64,000 nucleotides of DNA from Agriterribacter sp964604365. GTDB lineage: Bacteria; Bacteroidota; Bacteroidia; Chitinophagales; Chitinophagaceae. Both the position numbers and the translations under genes were made by a program. Below the pieces are notes generated by a model. It searched no databases, was not told the DNA's origin, and was given only the letters and a program-made list of their open reading frames with translations. The stretch lies in assembly GCA_964604365.1 (NCBI GenBank), contig CAZRYS010000014.1, positions 73,513 to 137,512 on the forward strand. The letters run 5' to 3'. This document shows, in pieces, positions 34,995-43,037 of the stretch. Every line of letters starts with the position of its first letter. Positions within the stretch are counted from its first letter, which is position 1.

Positions 34995-35141
34995 TTAATC
35001 CAGTGCATTAATCAACACATAATACCTGTAGGCTATAATTCCCCGCTCGAATTTTGTGAGTTTTGATGGATCTTTTTTGCTGAGTGTAGGCAAAAAGGTC
35101 TTGTTAACACTATTGAGCATTTTAAAAAACTTCTTTTTCAT
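34995..35141 (-). CDS. Tiny conserved basic protein of Bacteroidota (often mislabelled SsrA-binding)
   Basis: A 48-residue basic protein. The residues KKKFFKMLNSVNKTFLP, the central KKDPSKLTKFERGI and the C-terminal YRYYVLINALD match a short conserved family seen next to housekeeping genes in this phylum. Databases sometimes carry the label SsrA-binding protein for it, but true SmpB is about 150 residues with an OB fold, which is not present here. The start at 35139-35141 was chosen; the open frame continues to 35252 with Cys-containing sequence unlike the family. Confidence 0.65.
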   Translation of the reverse strand: MKKKFFKMLNSVNKTFLPTLSKKDPSKLTKFERGIIAYRYYVLINALD

Positions 35142-35381
35142 AAAACGGCAATTGGTTCGCTGCAAAAATAAATCTATGCGCTCTTTGTAACTTACTTTGT
35201 GAAGATTTTTTTCGGATATGGGACTTTTTTCGCAAAACCGATAAACACGCATTTAATGCCATTTAGTTAAGCGTAAATTGCTTCATGCTGAATAATAATC
35301 CCGAAATGACTAACGAAATATCAGTCTTATGGAGTTTGGTAGTCCTTTTTCTTCAGGGATGTGTAGTTGAGAATACAGTAG

Positions 35382-35466
35382 TCCAAAAGCTACATCATGG
35401 CGTTCCGGGGAATTGGGTGTAATAATTCCCCGGCGGCTTTTGGATACTTTTTCCGCAAAAAGTATC
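35382..35466. repeat. Cluster of three nested/adjacent perfect palindromes
   Basis: Outer stem TCCAAAAGC / GCTTTTGGA (35382-35390 / 35436-35444) encloses a 10-bp stem CCGGGGAATT / AATTCCCCGG (35405-35414 / 35424-35433). It is followed at once by a third hairpin GATACTTTTT / AAAAAGTATC (35443-35452 / 35457-35466, loop CCGC). No gene ends nearby in the right direction. It may be a dispersed palindromic element. Confidence 0.6.
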
Positions 35467-36103
35467 AAGAAAATTGGTTGAAAGTTTTGGTATAGATCCG
35501 GTCTACAGTTTAAATAAAAACCTTAACTAAAGGGCATTGAACGCGCTTTATGCTTTAAGATTTTTCTTTGACTTACTTTTCACTCATCGATGTAGATGTA
35601 ACTACTATTGCTGAGCATAGGAGTAGTAATGTAGTTGATCGAAGCGATCGCCAAACGGCCGTACATCGTCTACGCCTGAGGCGAGACAGATTATGGCGTG
35701 TGCTTTTGGGTTCGTTTTGCGCAAGTAAAAGGAACAGGGAAATAGGCAAAAAACACAAATTTCAAAGTAGTTTTCAGGCTGTGAAAGACCTTTGTTTTCC
35801 AAGAACCTAAAAGATTACGCTATAAAATGCTCCTAATAATTATTGAACATAGGCTTTTGGCAAATAATAGAAACGCTATCACATAGTTTGGGATAAACAG
35901 TACCAGGAACTCAAAGGTCTTTGCTATGAAATGCGCGGACATCTTTAAGGCTTCACGTTACAGCCTTTGCGATTTTTTTGATAATACGAAAACTTTTAAG
36001 CAGGTAACAATTACTGTTCTCTCCCTTTTTACACGCGTAGACCGATCAACCATTTGCCCATTCTCCTATTTTCCATTATATTGCCGAATTAAAACCCAAA
36101 GGA
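35467..36103. other. Gene-poor stretch with locally GC-rich small palindromes
   Basis: No supported gene. Bases 35575-35800 are more GC-rich than the surroundings and hold short palindromes (GATCGAAGCGATC, CGCCTGAGGCG). Overlapping short frames on both strands do not resemble known proteins. Confidence 0.35.
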
Positions 36104-36508
36104 ATGCTTTCCAAAAAGACGCAATACGCTTTTAAGGCACTGATGTATATGGTACAAGTGGAAAAAGACGGTCCTATTCTGATTGCTGAAATATCCCGAA
36201 AGAAAAAAATACCCTTAAAATTTCTTGAAAATATACTGCTGGAGCTCAAAAACGAAGGCATTTTAGATAGTAAAAAAGGAAAAGGCGGTGGCTATTTTTT
36301 TAAAGAAAATCCGGCCAAAGTACCACTCGCCAGGGTGATGCGCCTTTTGGATGGTCCCATTGCATTGTTGCCCTGCGTAAGTCTGAATTTTTACGAACGA
36401 TGTAAAAACTGCGACGAAAAAAATTGTGGTTTGCGGGATACCATTATTTCAGTAAGAGATGCAACCTTGAAAATACTGGAAAAGAAGACTGTAGCCGATC
36501 TTGTGTAG
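36104..36508 (+). CDS. Rrf2-family transcriptional regulator
   Basis: A 134-residue winged-helix regulator. The N-terminal helix-turn-helix is typical: LSKKTQYAFKALMYMVQ, then ISRKKKIPLKFLENILLELKN and the wing GKGGGYFF. The C-terminal half has four cysteines, C91, C100, C103 and C108, in a spacing suited to an Fe-S cluster as in IscR or RirA relatives. It therefore probably senses Fe-S status, nitric oxide or redox. It stands alone; targets are unknown. Confidence 0.9.
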   Translation: MLSKKTQYAFKALMYMVQVEKDGPILIAEISRKKKIPLKFLENILLELKNEGILDSKKGKGGGYFFKENPAKVPLARVMRLLDGPIALLPCVSLNFYERCKNCDEKNCGLRDTIISVRDATLKILEKKTVADLV

Positions 36509-36789
36509 TTCTAACAAAAGACTTTAAGTAAATTTTATTTGCATTTGCGCTGGATGAAATAAGAGAGATAAAAGAATAGTGTTTTGGCTACCGGTATATT
36601 ATGCCCGCACAGGTAAGAAAAAACTCCCGCTGAAGTAACCGCGTATTTTCCGAAAAATATATCAAAACAAAATGGAGTACAGGTTTTGTGTAGTCAATGT
36701 ACGGAAGAGGAATGTGCCGATAAATATTTTCTCCTTTATACAGGAATAGTTTTTTTTTCGTTATTTCGTTGTCAACCAGCGAAAAGCCA

Positions 36790-37716
36790 ATGATAGAGAT
36801 CAAATCTGTTGTTTCCAAATTAATGCTGACGTTGTCTTTCTGTCTCTTTTTGTCGCACAGTTTTTCACAACATTTCTTACCCCCGTCTGATGTATATCGC
36901 CCCGATCGGCTGCGCAAAGTAATTATCACCGAGGTAGCCATTAGTACGGCAGTAAGCGTAGGATTGTATTATCTCTGGTACAAAAAATTCCCCCGTAGCA
37001 GGTTTCACTTTTTTAATGATAGTAAAGAGTGGTTACAAATGGATAAAGTGGGGCATGCGGTGACAGCCTACAATGCTGGCGTATTGCAATATGATTTGAT
37101 GCGATGGAGTGGTGTTAAAAAAAATGATGCCATTATTATTGGTTCAGCCACGGCACTAGGTAGCTTAACTATTATAGAACTGCTAGACGGCTTTTCGTCT
37201 CAATGGGGGTTTTCCAAAAGCGATATGCTGGCAAACCTGGTGGGTACAGCCATATTTGCTGCGCAACAAAAATGGTGGGATGAGCAACGAATATCGATGA
37301 AGTTTTCGGCACATCTTTCGCCCTATGCACAATACCATAAAGGAGAACTCGGCAACAACTTCGCCTCCCGGATACTAAAGGATTATAACGGACAAAGCTA
37401 TTGGTTGTCTGTCAACCTGAAATCCTTTCTTCCAGCTTCTTCTTCTGTGCCTAATTGGGCTGCAGTTTCTTTTGGCTACGGTGCTGATGGCATGACGGGT
37501 GGGCACTCTAATCCGACCACACTCAAAGGTGTTCCGCTGCCGCATTTCGAACGTACCAGGCGATTTATGATAGCACCAGATGCCGATCTGTTCCGCATCA
37601 GGTCGATCGCGCCGGTTGACGCCGCTACTTACCTCACCCGACCTGTCAAATGGCCAGCTCCTACCATGGAGATAAACTCAAGAGGAAAATTTAAATTTTA
37701 CGGATTGTATCACTGA
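36790..37716 (+). CDS. DUF2279-domain protein
   Basis: A 308-residue exported or membrane protein. A hydrophobic leader is at residues 10-27 (LMLTLSFCLFLSHSFSQ). The DUF2279 core follows: ITEVAISTAVSVGLYYLWYKKF, FFNDSKEWLQMDKVGHAVTAYNAG, and the late ELLDGFSSQWGFSKSDMLANLVG. This resembles VanZ/lipoprotein-like small-helix folds, but no activity is known. The start was set at the ATG 36790; upstream (36769) and downstream (36823) ATGs are also in frame. Confidence 0.82.
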   Translation: MIEIKSVVSKLMLTLSFCLFLSHSFSQHFLPPSDVYRPDRLRKVIITEVAISTAVSVGLYYLWYKKFPRSRFHFFNDSKEWLQMDKVGHAVTAYNAGVLQYDLMRWSGVKKNDAIIIGSATALGSLTIIELLDGFSSQWGFSKSDMLANLVGTAIFAAQQKWWDEQRISMKFSAHLSPYAQYHKGELGNNFASRILKDYNGQSYWLSVNLKSFLPASSSVPNWAAVSFGYGADGMTGGHSNPTTLKGVPLPHFERTRRFMIAPDADLFRIRSIAPVDAATYLTRPVKWPAPTMEINSRGKFKFYGLYH

Positions 37717-37838
37717 CAATCCTTGACAACACCGGAGCCGTCAATTTAAGATGCTTTTGCGGGGTGTCGAGTCCTGAAATGGGCTTAAAACATTCATTAA
37801 CTAAATCAAAAAAAGAAGAAAGGGAAGACGTTCAACGC

Positions 37839-39065
37839 TCAGGAAAATAATGTTACGAAATCCTCCACCTTATCTTCTACTGAATACATAGCAGTCAATT
37901 TCCTGATCACCCCTTCCACCAGCGCATCCGGGCAGGAAGCACCACTGGTAATTAATATCGTAACAGGAGAAGTAGCCGGTAAATAGGCGTTTGTGATTAC
38001 TTCCTCTTTTGTATGAAAATCGTAATGCAGAATTTCTTTTTCTGATAAAATTTTTTCTTCACTGCTGATAAAATACGTAAGCAACTTTTCCTCACAAAGT
38101 TCCACAAGATGAGAGGTATTGGAACTATTGTATCCACCAATCACCAGCGCCATGTCTGCCGGCACCTCCAGCAAGCCTCTCACTGCCATTTGGTTGTCGT
38201 TGGTGGCATAACAAAGCGTATCCCTGGTGTCTGCAAATCGTTCTGCTATGCTTTTTTCGTCCAGATGATAATACGCTGCCATCACCTGTTTCAGGTAATC
38301 AGCTATCGCCTGTGTATCGGTAGACAACATCGTCGTCTGGTTAACCACACCAATACGTTGCAGATCTTTGGTAATATCAAACCCTTTAGAATAACGCCCC
38401 GCAAACTCAGCATAAAACTGTTCTGCATCTTTTTCTCCGGTAATATATTTTGCCAATTCTATTGTTTCCTGCATATCATTCACAATCACCGTAGGTGCAT
38501 TAGCGGCACTATGTGAAAAGGTAGCGCGGGTCTCCTCATGTTTCGGCTTTCCGTGTACCACTATGCTATAGCCTTTTTTGGCTATCTGGTCGGAGCGGTT
38601 CCACACTTTTTCCACAAATGGACAGGTGGTATTATATTGTTTAGTTTCCAATCCTATATTGTGCAGCTTGGCTTCTATTTCCAGCGTGGTGCCGAAAGCC
38701 GGCGTTATCACAATATCCTCCGCAGTCAAACTATCAAAAGGCAACACCTGTTTACCATACGTATCCTGCAGAAACCGGATGCCTCTTTGCTGTAAATCCT
38801 GGTTCACATTGGGATTGTGTATCATTTCACTCAACAGGTAGATCCGTTTTCCGGGGTTTTCTTCCACGGTTTTAAATGCAATCTCAATAGCATTCTCTAC
38901 GCCGTAACAAAACCCAAAATGCCGTGCAAGATATATATGCAACGGACCAAAGTCCAGGAATGTAGGTGTGAAGTCTTTCTTCATTTTATCCTCCTGCTTG
39001 CGCCTCTGTTTGATAGCAGTAATCAGGGGGCTTCTGTATATGATGGGAACATTAAACTGCTTCAT
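37839..39065 (-). CDS. ispH: 4-hydroxy-3-methylbut-2-enyl diphosphate reductase, long form
   Basis: Last enzyme of the MEP pathway, producing IPP and DMAPP for isoprenoids. It has 408 residues, the long class also found in plants and cyanobacteria, versus about 315 in E. coli. The three [4Fe-4S] ligands are visible: C53 in FGFCYGVENA, C148 in NTTCPFVEK and C378 in SGASCPDALVEG. Substrate residues appear in HGKPKHEETRATFSH and NQTTMLS. The N-terminal extension KQFNVPIIYRS is normal for this class, so the upstream ATG is accepted. Confidence 0.95.
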   Translation of the reverse strand: MKQFNVPIIYRSPLITAIKQRRKQEDKMKKDFTPTFLDFGPLHIYLARHFGFCYGVENAIEIAFKTVEENPGKRIYLLSEMIHNPNVNQDLQQRGIRFLQDTYGKQVLPFDSLTAEDIVITPAFGTTLEIEAKLHNIGLETKQYNTTCPFVEKVWNRSDQIAKKGYSIVVHGKPKHEETRATFSHSAANAPTVIVNDMQETIELAKYITGEKDAEQFYAEFAGRYSKGFDITKDLQRIGVVNQTTMLSTDTQAIADYLKQVMAAYYHLDEKSIAERFADTRDTLCYATNDNQMAVRGLLEVPADMALVIGGYNSSNTSHLVELCEEKLLTYFISSEEKILSEKEILHYDFHTKEEVITNAYLPATSPVTILITSGASCPDALVEGVIRKLTAMYSVEDKVEDFVTLFS

Positions 39066-39114
39066 CCGGAAAATCCTCTTTTTTGAATGGCTTCTGCAAA
39101 ACCTCAGTGACTAA

Positions 39115-39122
39115 CAAAGGTA
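39115..39122 (-). promoter_or_regulatory. Bacteroidota -7 element TACCTTTG for ispH
   Basis: Exact TAnnTTTG on the minus strand, about 50 bases before the ispH start codon. Confidence 0.55.
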
Positions 39123-39254
39123 CTGTCTTTACCCGGCATAATCATATTACAGATTTTAACATCTCGTCGGTATCGCGCTGGCTATCAGCAGCCATCAATC
39201 AAATAGTTCTCAATCCTTCCCCGGCGTTTATTCAAAACACAATATCTTCACGGG

Positions 39255-40097
39255 ATGAAATCTGTGCCAACCTCAGAGAATCAAAATAAAGCATTGATTT
39301 TTAACCCTTATTTTGGGATAGGATTAGTTGCATTGATTATTAATGATGCTTTCCTAAAGTGGACATACAACAATACTTTCACTGGCAAATTATCCGACTT
39401 CGCAGGGTTGTTCATATCACCTATGTTTTTAGCATTTCTCTTCCCGCGGGTTAGAAAAGCCTCGTGCTTCCTTATCGGACTATTATTCTTATACTGGAAA
39501 TCCTCCCTGTCTACTCCTTTGATAAATATGCTTAATAGCAATCTAATTATTGAATTTAATAGAGTAATTGATTATGGTGATTATGTGGCACTTTGTATTC
39601 TACCGTTCTCCCATTACCTGATTAACCGTTACGAAGACAATCAAACAAAACGACAGATATCGCCATTCCTATTAAATATGACCTTAGGGGTGGTGTTTAC
39701 AACTTTTACTGCCACAACCGTCGTCCGGTATCAGGTGCCTGAAGGAAATGTGATGATTGACAAACGATATTCCATAAAGCTTCAAAAAGATACTATTTTG
39801 AACCGTATCAACCAAATGGGATATCAATGGCAGTATCATGATTTTGATACTTTAACTTCTGCTTCAAACTATTATGAAGTAAATGACTTTCTTATTAAGA
39901 TAGGCAGTTCCGTAGATACGATAAATAATATCAAATTCCGGCTGTTTGAAACTGGAAGCAATAAGTCCGAAATTCATTTGATAAATGTAACGTTGAAAAA
40001 CCCTGGAAATATTCAGTCCTGGCGTTATCTGAAATCTTTGAGTAGAAACTACCGACATTTAGTGAAAGAGCATTTGGTAAATGAAATAAAAAAATAA
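39255..40097 (+). CDS. Membrane protein of unknown function
   Basis: A 280-residue protein. The first half is membrane-embedded with about five helices (near 17-35, 50-64, 68-80, 105-122 and 138-155). It carries a notable conserved-looking NDAFLKWTYNNTFTGKLSDFAGLF segment read in two parts. The second half (about 160-280) is soluble and probably lies outside the cytoplasm, with mixed alpha/beta character and repeated Tyr/Asn-rich strands. No catalytic motif is seen and the family is not recognised. It is followed after 22 bases by the GH13 gene on the same strand. Confidence 0.7.
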   Translation: MKSVPTSENQNKALIFNPYFGIGLVALIINDAFLKWTYNNTFTGKLSDFAGLFISPMFLAFLFPRVRKASCFLIGLLFLYWKSSLSTPLINMLNSNLIIEFNRVIDYGDYVALCILPFSHYLINRYEDNQTKRQISPFLLNMTLGVVFTTFTATTVVRYQVPEGNVMIDKRYSIKLQKDTILNRINQMGYQWQYHDFDTLTSASNYYEVNDFLIKIGSSVDTINNIKFRLFETGSNKSEIHLINVTLKNPGNIQSWRYLKSLSRNYRHLVKEHLVNEIKK

Positions 40098-40119
40098 CAC
40101 ATTCAACTTTATAAAAAAT

Positions 40120-41385
40120 ATGAATAAACAACTACGACGCGTCGACTGGAGATTACACACTACTATGTATGAAGTAAATGTGCGGCAATATTCAAAACAA
40201 GGAACTTTTAATGCATTTGCAACACATCTTCCGAGGTTGAAAGATATGGGCATCGAGACGTTGTGGTTTATGCCGATCACCCCTATTGCTAAAGAAAATA
40301 TGAAGGGTACGCTTGGCAGTTATTATGCCTGCTCTGACTACACAGCAGTAAATCCGGAGTTTGGAACAATGGAAGACTTTAAAGCACTTGTCAACCAGGC
40401 GCACGAACTCGGATTCAAAATTATTCTGGACTGGGTAGCCAATCATACAGGCTGGGATCATGTATGGACAAAAACAAATCCGGCCTACTACAAACGCTAC
40501 GAATCAGGTGCCATCAAAACAGCACAGGGGATGGATGATATTATTGAACTGGATTACACAAACCCCGAGATGGTGGCTGCTATGATTTCCGCCATGCGTT
40601 TCTGGATTTCGGAATGCGACATTGATGGATTCCGGTGTGACCTGTCGTCCTGGGTTCCGTTGGACTTCTGGATAAAAGCCCGACGTGACCTGGAAACAAC
40701 TAAACCTCTATTTTGGTTGGGCGAAATGGATGCCATAGATGACAAAGCCTATATGCAGGTGTTTGACGTAGCCTACGCCTGGAAATGGATGCATGCAACA
40801 GAAACCTTCTACAAGAAAGACAGAAATGTGTATAAACTTGTCAACCTCTTGCTAAACTATACCACCAGCTATGCACCCGGCACCACTGCGTTGTACTTTA
40901 CCAGCAATCATGATGAAAACAGTTGGAACGGCACAGAGTACGAGAAATACGGGGACATGGCGCTACTTTTAGCCGTATTGAGCTGTACCTGGCAGGGAAT
41001 GCCACTGGTGTACAGCGGACAGGAATTACCCCTTCACAAAAAACTACAATTTTTTGACAAAGATGAGATTGAATGGAGCGGAGAAAATATGCTTCACAAT
41101 TTTTATAAAAAATTGCTCACACTCCACGCTACGCATCCTGCTTTATCAATAGATGTGGGTGTAGAAATACTGAAGGTTCCGGATGAACATATACTGGTGT
41201 ATCAACGTACTCATAACAACCAATCCGTATTGACTGTTTTGAACCTATCCCCTTACCCTGCTACGGTTTCCCTGGAAGCCATTTCCGGAAATTATAGCGA
41301 CTTATTTTCAGAAGAGAAGATAAGTTTTACAGTGGATCATGGTGTTAGTTTGCCTGAATGGGGATATAGGGTATTTGTCCGATAA
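40120..41385 (+). CDS. Alpha-amylase family glycoside hydrolase (GH13)
   Basis: A cytoplasmic alpha-glucan-active enzyme of 421 residues; no signal peptide. The TIM-barrel regions are conserved: LGFKIILDWVANH (region I), DGFRCDLSS with nucleophile Asp174 (region II), LGEMDAID with acid/base Glu202 (region III) and FTSNHDENSW with Asp265 (region IV). A short C-terminal beta domain follows. It is shorter than secreted amylases (about 450-600) and has little domain B. Substrate could be maltodextrin or trehalose-type glucan. It is not near a sus-type locus. Confidence 0.92.
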   Translation: MNKQLRRVDWRLHTTMYEVNVRQYSKQGTFNAFATHLPRLKDMGIETLWFMPITPIAKENMKGTLGSYYACSDYTAVNPEFGTMEDFKALVNQAHELGFKIILDWVANHTGWDHVWTKTNPAYYKRYESGAIKTAQGMDDIIELDYTNPEMVAAMISAMRFWISECDIDGFRCDLSSWVPLDFWIKARRDLETTKPLFWLGEMDAIDDKAYMQVFDVAYAWKWMHATETFYKKDRNVYKLVNLLLNYTTSYAPGTTALYFTSNHDENSWNGTEYEKYGDMALLLAVLSCTWQGMPLVYSGQELPLHKKLQFFDKDEIEWSGENMLHNFYKKLLTLHATHPALSIDVGVEILKVPDEHILVYQRTHNNQSVLTVLNLSPYPATVSLEAISGNYSDLFSEEKISFTVDHGVSLPEWGYRVFVR

Positions 41386-41504
41386 AATTCCCCAAACAGT
41401 CCAATTTGGATGTTAGGACAATACAGCCAGGACGTATGTATCCAGATTTAAAAGATTGCTAAGTATATAGCCTTCAATGTATTGCCATAATAGAGGTAAA
41501 GAAT

Positions 41505-41537
41505 TTGTTTCTGTTTATATATGGTTCTGTACCTTTG
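41505..41537 (+). promoter_or_regulatory. Bacteroidota promoter TTTG-N21-TACCTTTG
   Basis: A good match to both boxes: a TTTG near 41505 and TACCTTTG at 41530-41537. Transcription should start around 41541-41544, at or just before the ATG of a short ORF. Confidence 0.65.
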
Positions 41538-41541
41538 CACC

Positions 41542-41664
41542 ATGTATAAGCAGTGTTCAAGTCGTTGTTTTCTTTTTTGCAGCACACTGCAGCTTACCGG
41601 TGTTACACCCTTTGCTGGCAAGAGATTATTTGCTTTTTCAAATCCCAAAGACTTTAATAGCTAA
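41542..41664 (+). CDS. Possible leaderless short ORF (40 codons)
   Basis: An ATG sits about five bases beyond the promoter -7 box, and the frame runs to TAA at 41662-41664. The product has cysteines at positions 5, 9 and 13 (KQCSSRCFLFCST) and a hydrophobic middle. It matches no known family. It would occupy the first half of the long leader of the GreA/Rnk-like gene. Expression is uncertain. Confidence 0.3.
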   Translation: MYKQCSSRCFLFCSTLQLTGVTPFAGKRLFAFSNPKDFNS

Positions 41665-41665
41665 T

Positions 41666-41691
41666 CCCCGGCGACTTCTATAGTTCCGGGG
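41666..41691 (+). promoter_or_regulatory. Hairpin in the leader of the GreA/Rnk-like gene
   Basis: CCCCGG and CCGGGG arms with a 14-base loop, just after the short-ORF stop. The leader of about 245 bases is long for this genome, so an mRNA control element is conceivable. Confidence 0.3.
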
Positions 41692-41786
41692 GATATAAAT
41701 GTAGCCTTTGCTAAATCGGCGAAGCAATCGTTTTTTATTTCAACCATCCAATGGTTGTTTTCGATAATGCTATTAAATAATTCAAT

Positions 41787-42179
41787 ATGAATAGGTTCAT
41801 TTTATTAGATGAAGATCATCAGTTATTAACAAAAGCTTTAAATAACGATCCTCAATTTGCCACATTGGAGGAAAAGGAAAAAGAGAGTATTAAGGCTAAA
41901 CTTTCAGGCGCAGAACTGGTGAATGCTTACCAATTCCCCAACAATGTTTCGCGTTTATATGATGTGATAACAATTAGAAATATCATATCCAGGCAGAATG
42001 TTCAATACGAGATTGTACCGCCCGCGGAAAAAGATGACTGGAATGGAAAAATTTCTGCAATCTCACCTTTGGGTATCTCTTTAATGGGCGTTGTAAAAGG
42101 CCAAAGTATAGTATGGCAATCAGGAAAAAAGAAAAACTACTACGCTGTGGTGGAGGTACGCAACGCAATGTATATATAA
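41787..42179 (+). CDS. GreA/GreB-family C-terminal domain protein, Rnk-like
   Basis: A 130-residue protein whose C-terminal half (about residues 65-130) has the FKBP-like GreA/GreB/Rnk fold: YEIVPPAEKDDWNGKISAISP, LGISLMGVVKGQSIVW, then KKKNYYAVVEV. The N-terminal part is short and helical, not the long coiled coil of transcript-cleavage factors. It therefore resembles Rnk, which binds RNA polymerase without cleavage activity. A long leader with a promoter at 41505-41537 precedes it. A bidirectional terminator follows. Confidence 0.8.
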   Translation: MNRFILLDEDHQLLTKALNNDPQFATLEEKEKESIKAKLSGAELVNAYQFPNNVSRLYDVITIRNIISRQNVQYEIVPPAEKDDWNGKISAISPLGISLMGVVKGQSIVWQSGKKKNYYAVVEVRNAMYI

Positions 42180-42191
42180 TGCAAAATAGTC

Positions 42192-42214
42192 GAAAGCAGG
42201 CTAGTCCTGCTTTC
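42192..42214. terminator. Bidirectional terminator
   Basis: Perfect 9-bp stem GAAAGCAGG / CCTGCTTTC (42192-42200 / 42206-42214), 5-base loop. It lies between the convergent GreA/Rnk-like gene and the ABC permease gene. Confidence 0.7.
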
Positions 42215-42217
42215 TCT

Positions 42218-43027
42218 TTACAAATCTCTTTTTTTGTTGATCCAGAAACAGCAAGCCCAGGTAATGATCAACAGAAGAATTGTTAGTGGTATATGTTGAT
42301 TGCTTTGTTCCAGCATTGCTTTCCATTCATTGTCATCTCTGATAAACCAACGGGGGTAAGGGACTAACCTGTCTGAGATCTCCAAAGGAAAGTATTCTCT
42401 AAAACCTAAATCATAACGTTTTGCCAGTTGTATCAACATAGGCTCTAAAGGAAAATAATAAAACAGAAAAACACCCAATGCTATAAAAGCTTTTCTGACC
42501 AATAAGGCAATTAAAAAGGCGATAGACAATTGAGAGAATTGTTGCAGAAAAAAAAGCCCGATATATTTTGTACCTTTCAAAGTGAAAACATTCTCCGGAC
42601 CGGCATTGAGCACACCAATCATCAAAGCGGTGGCAGCATATAGTACCGTTATCATCAGAGATATTATTCCCACATTCAATAGTTTTCCAAGCATAAAATC
42701 GCTTCGGCTCCATCCATCTATGATATTCTGCCGATTTGTTTTGTAGCTATACTCATTGGTTATAAACATGATGACTATAATAGCCGGAAGAAACACAAAT
42801 AAGGAAGACACAAAAGCCACGGTCTGCCAAACATCTGGAAAGGTAAAAGGGTTGGGCAACATTTTCAGAATCAAACCCAGGTTTTTGTCGTTCAATTGAT
42901 CGCGGTATCCGTTGGCATAAATAGCATAATTCATTGCAGGATAAGACAAGCCAACTATAATCAGCATCCACCAAAATGCCGGATATTTCTTTATTTTAAG
43001 CCATTCCGTTTTCAGAAGGTTGAGCAT
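42218..43027 (-). CDS. ABC-2-type transporter permease
   Basis: A 269-residue inner-membrane permease partner of the ATPase encoded 10 bases upstream. It has six likely helices: about residues 20-38, 60-84 (FVSSLFVFLPAIIVIMFI), 108-132, 150-175, 180-197 and 245-262. A long extracytoplasmic loop after helix 1 has the NGYRDQL segment. It begins with the LLKTEWLKIKKYPAFWW coupling-helix pattern common to gliding/ABC-2 exporters. Its cargo cannot be inferred. Confidence 0.88.
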   Translation of the reverse strand: MLNLLKTEWLKIKKYPAFWWMLIIVGLSYPAMNYAIYANGYRDQLNDKNLGLILKMLPNPFTFPDVWQTVAFVSSLFVFLPAIIVIMFITNEYSYKTNRQNIIDGWSRSDFMLGKLLNVGIISLMITVLYAATALMIGVLNAGPENVFTLKGTKYIGLFFLQQFSQLSIAFLIALLVRKAFIALGVFLFYYFPLEPMLIQLAKRYDLGFREYFPLEISDRLVPYPRWFIRDDNEWKAMLEQSNQHIPLTILLLIITWACCFWINKKRDL

Positions 43028-43037
43028 GGGTTGATAT

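Noticed and set aside
31420..35000. parS site near parAB
   Set aside because: No sequence close to the TGTTTCACGTGAAACA consensus was seen near parAB. The CACGTG occurrences at 51745, 52125 and 61408 lack the flanking half-sites.
36588..36941. 117-codon minus-strand ORF
   Set aside because: Overlaps the start of the DUF2279 gene and has no recognisable features.
41477..41683. 68-codon plus-strand ORF across the GreA/Rnk-like leader
   Set aside because: Begins upstream of the promoter -7 box, so it could not be translated from that transcript. The 40-codon frame starting at 41542 is the better candidate.
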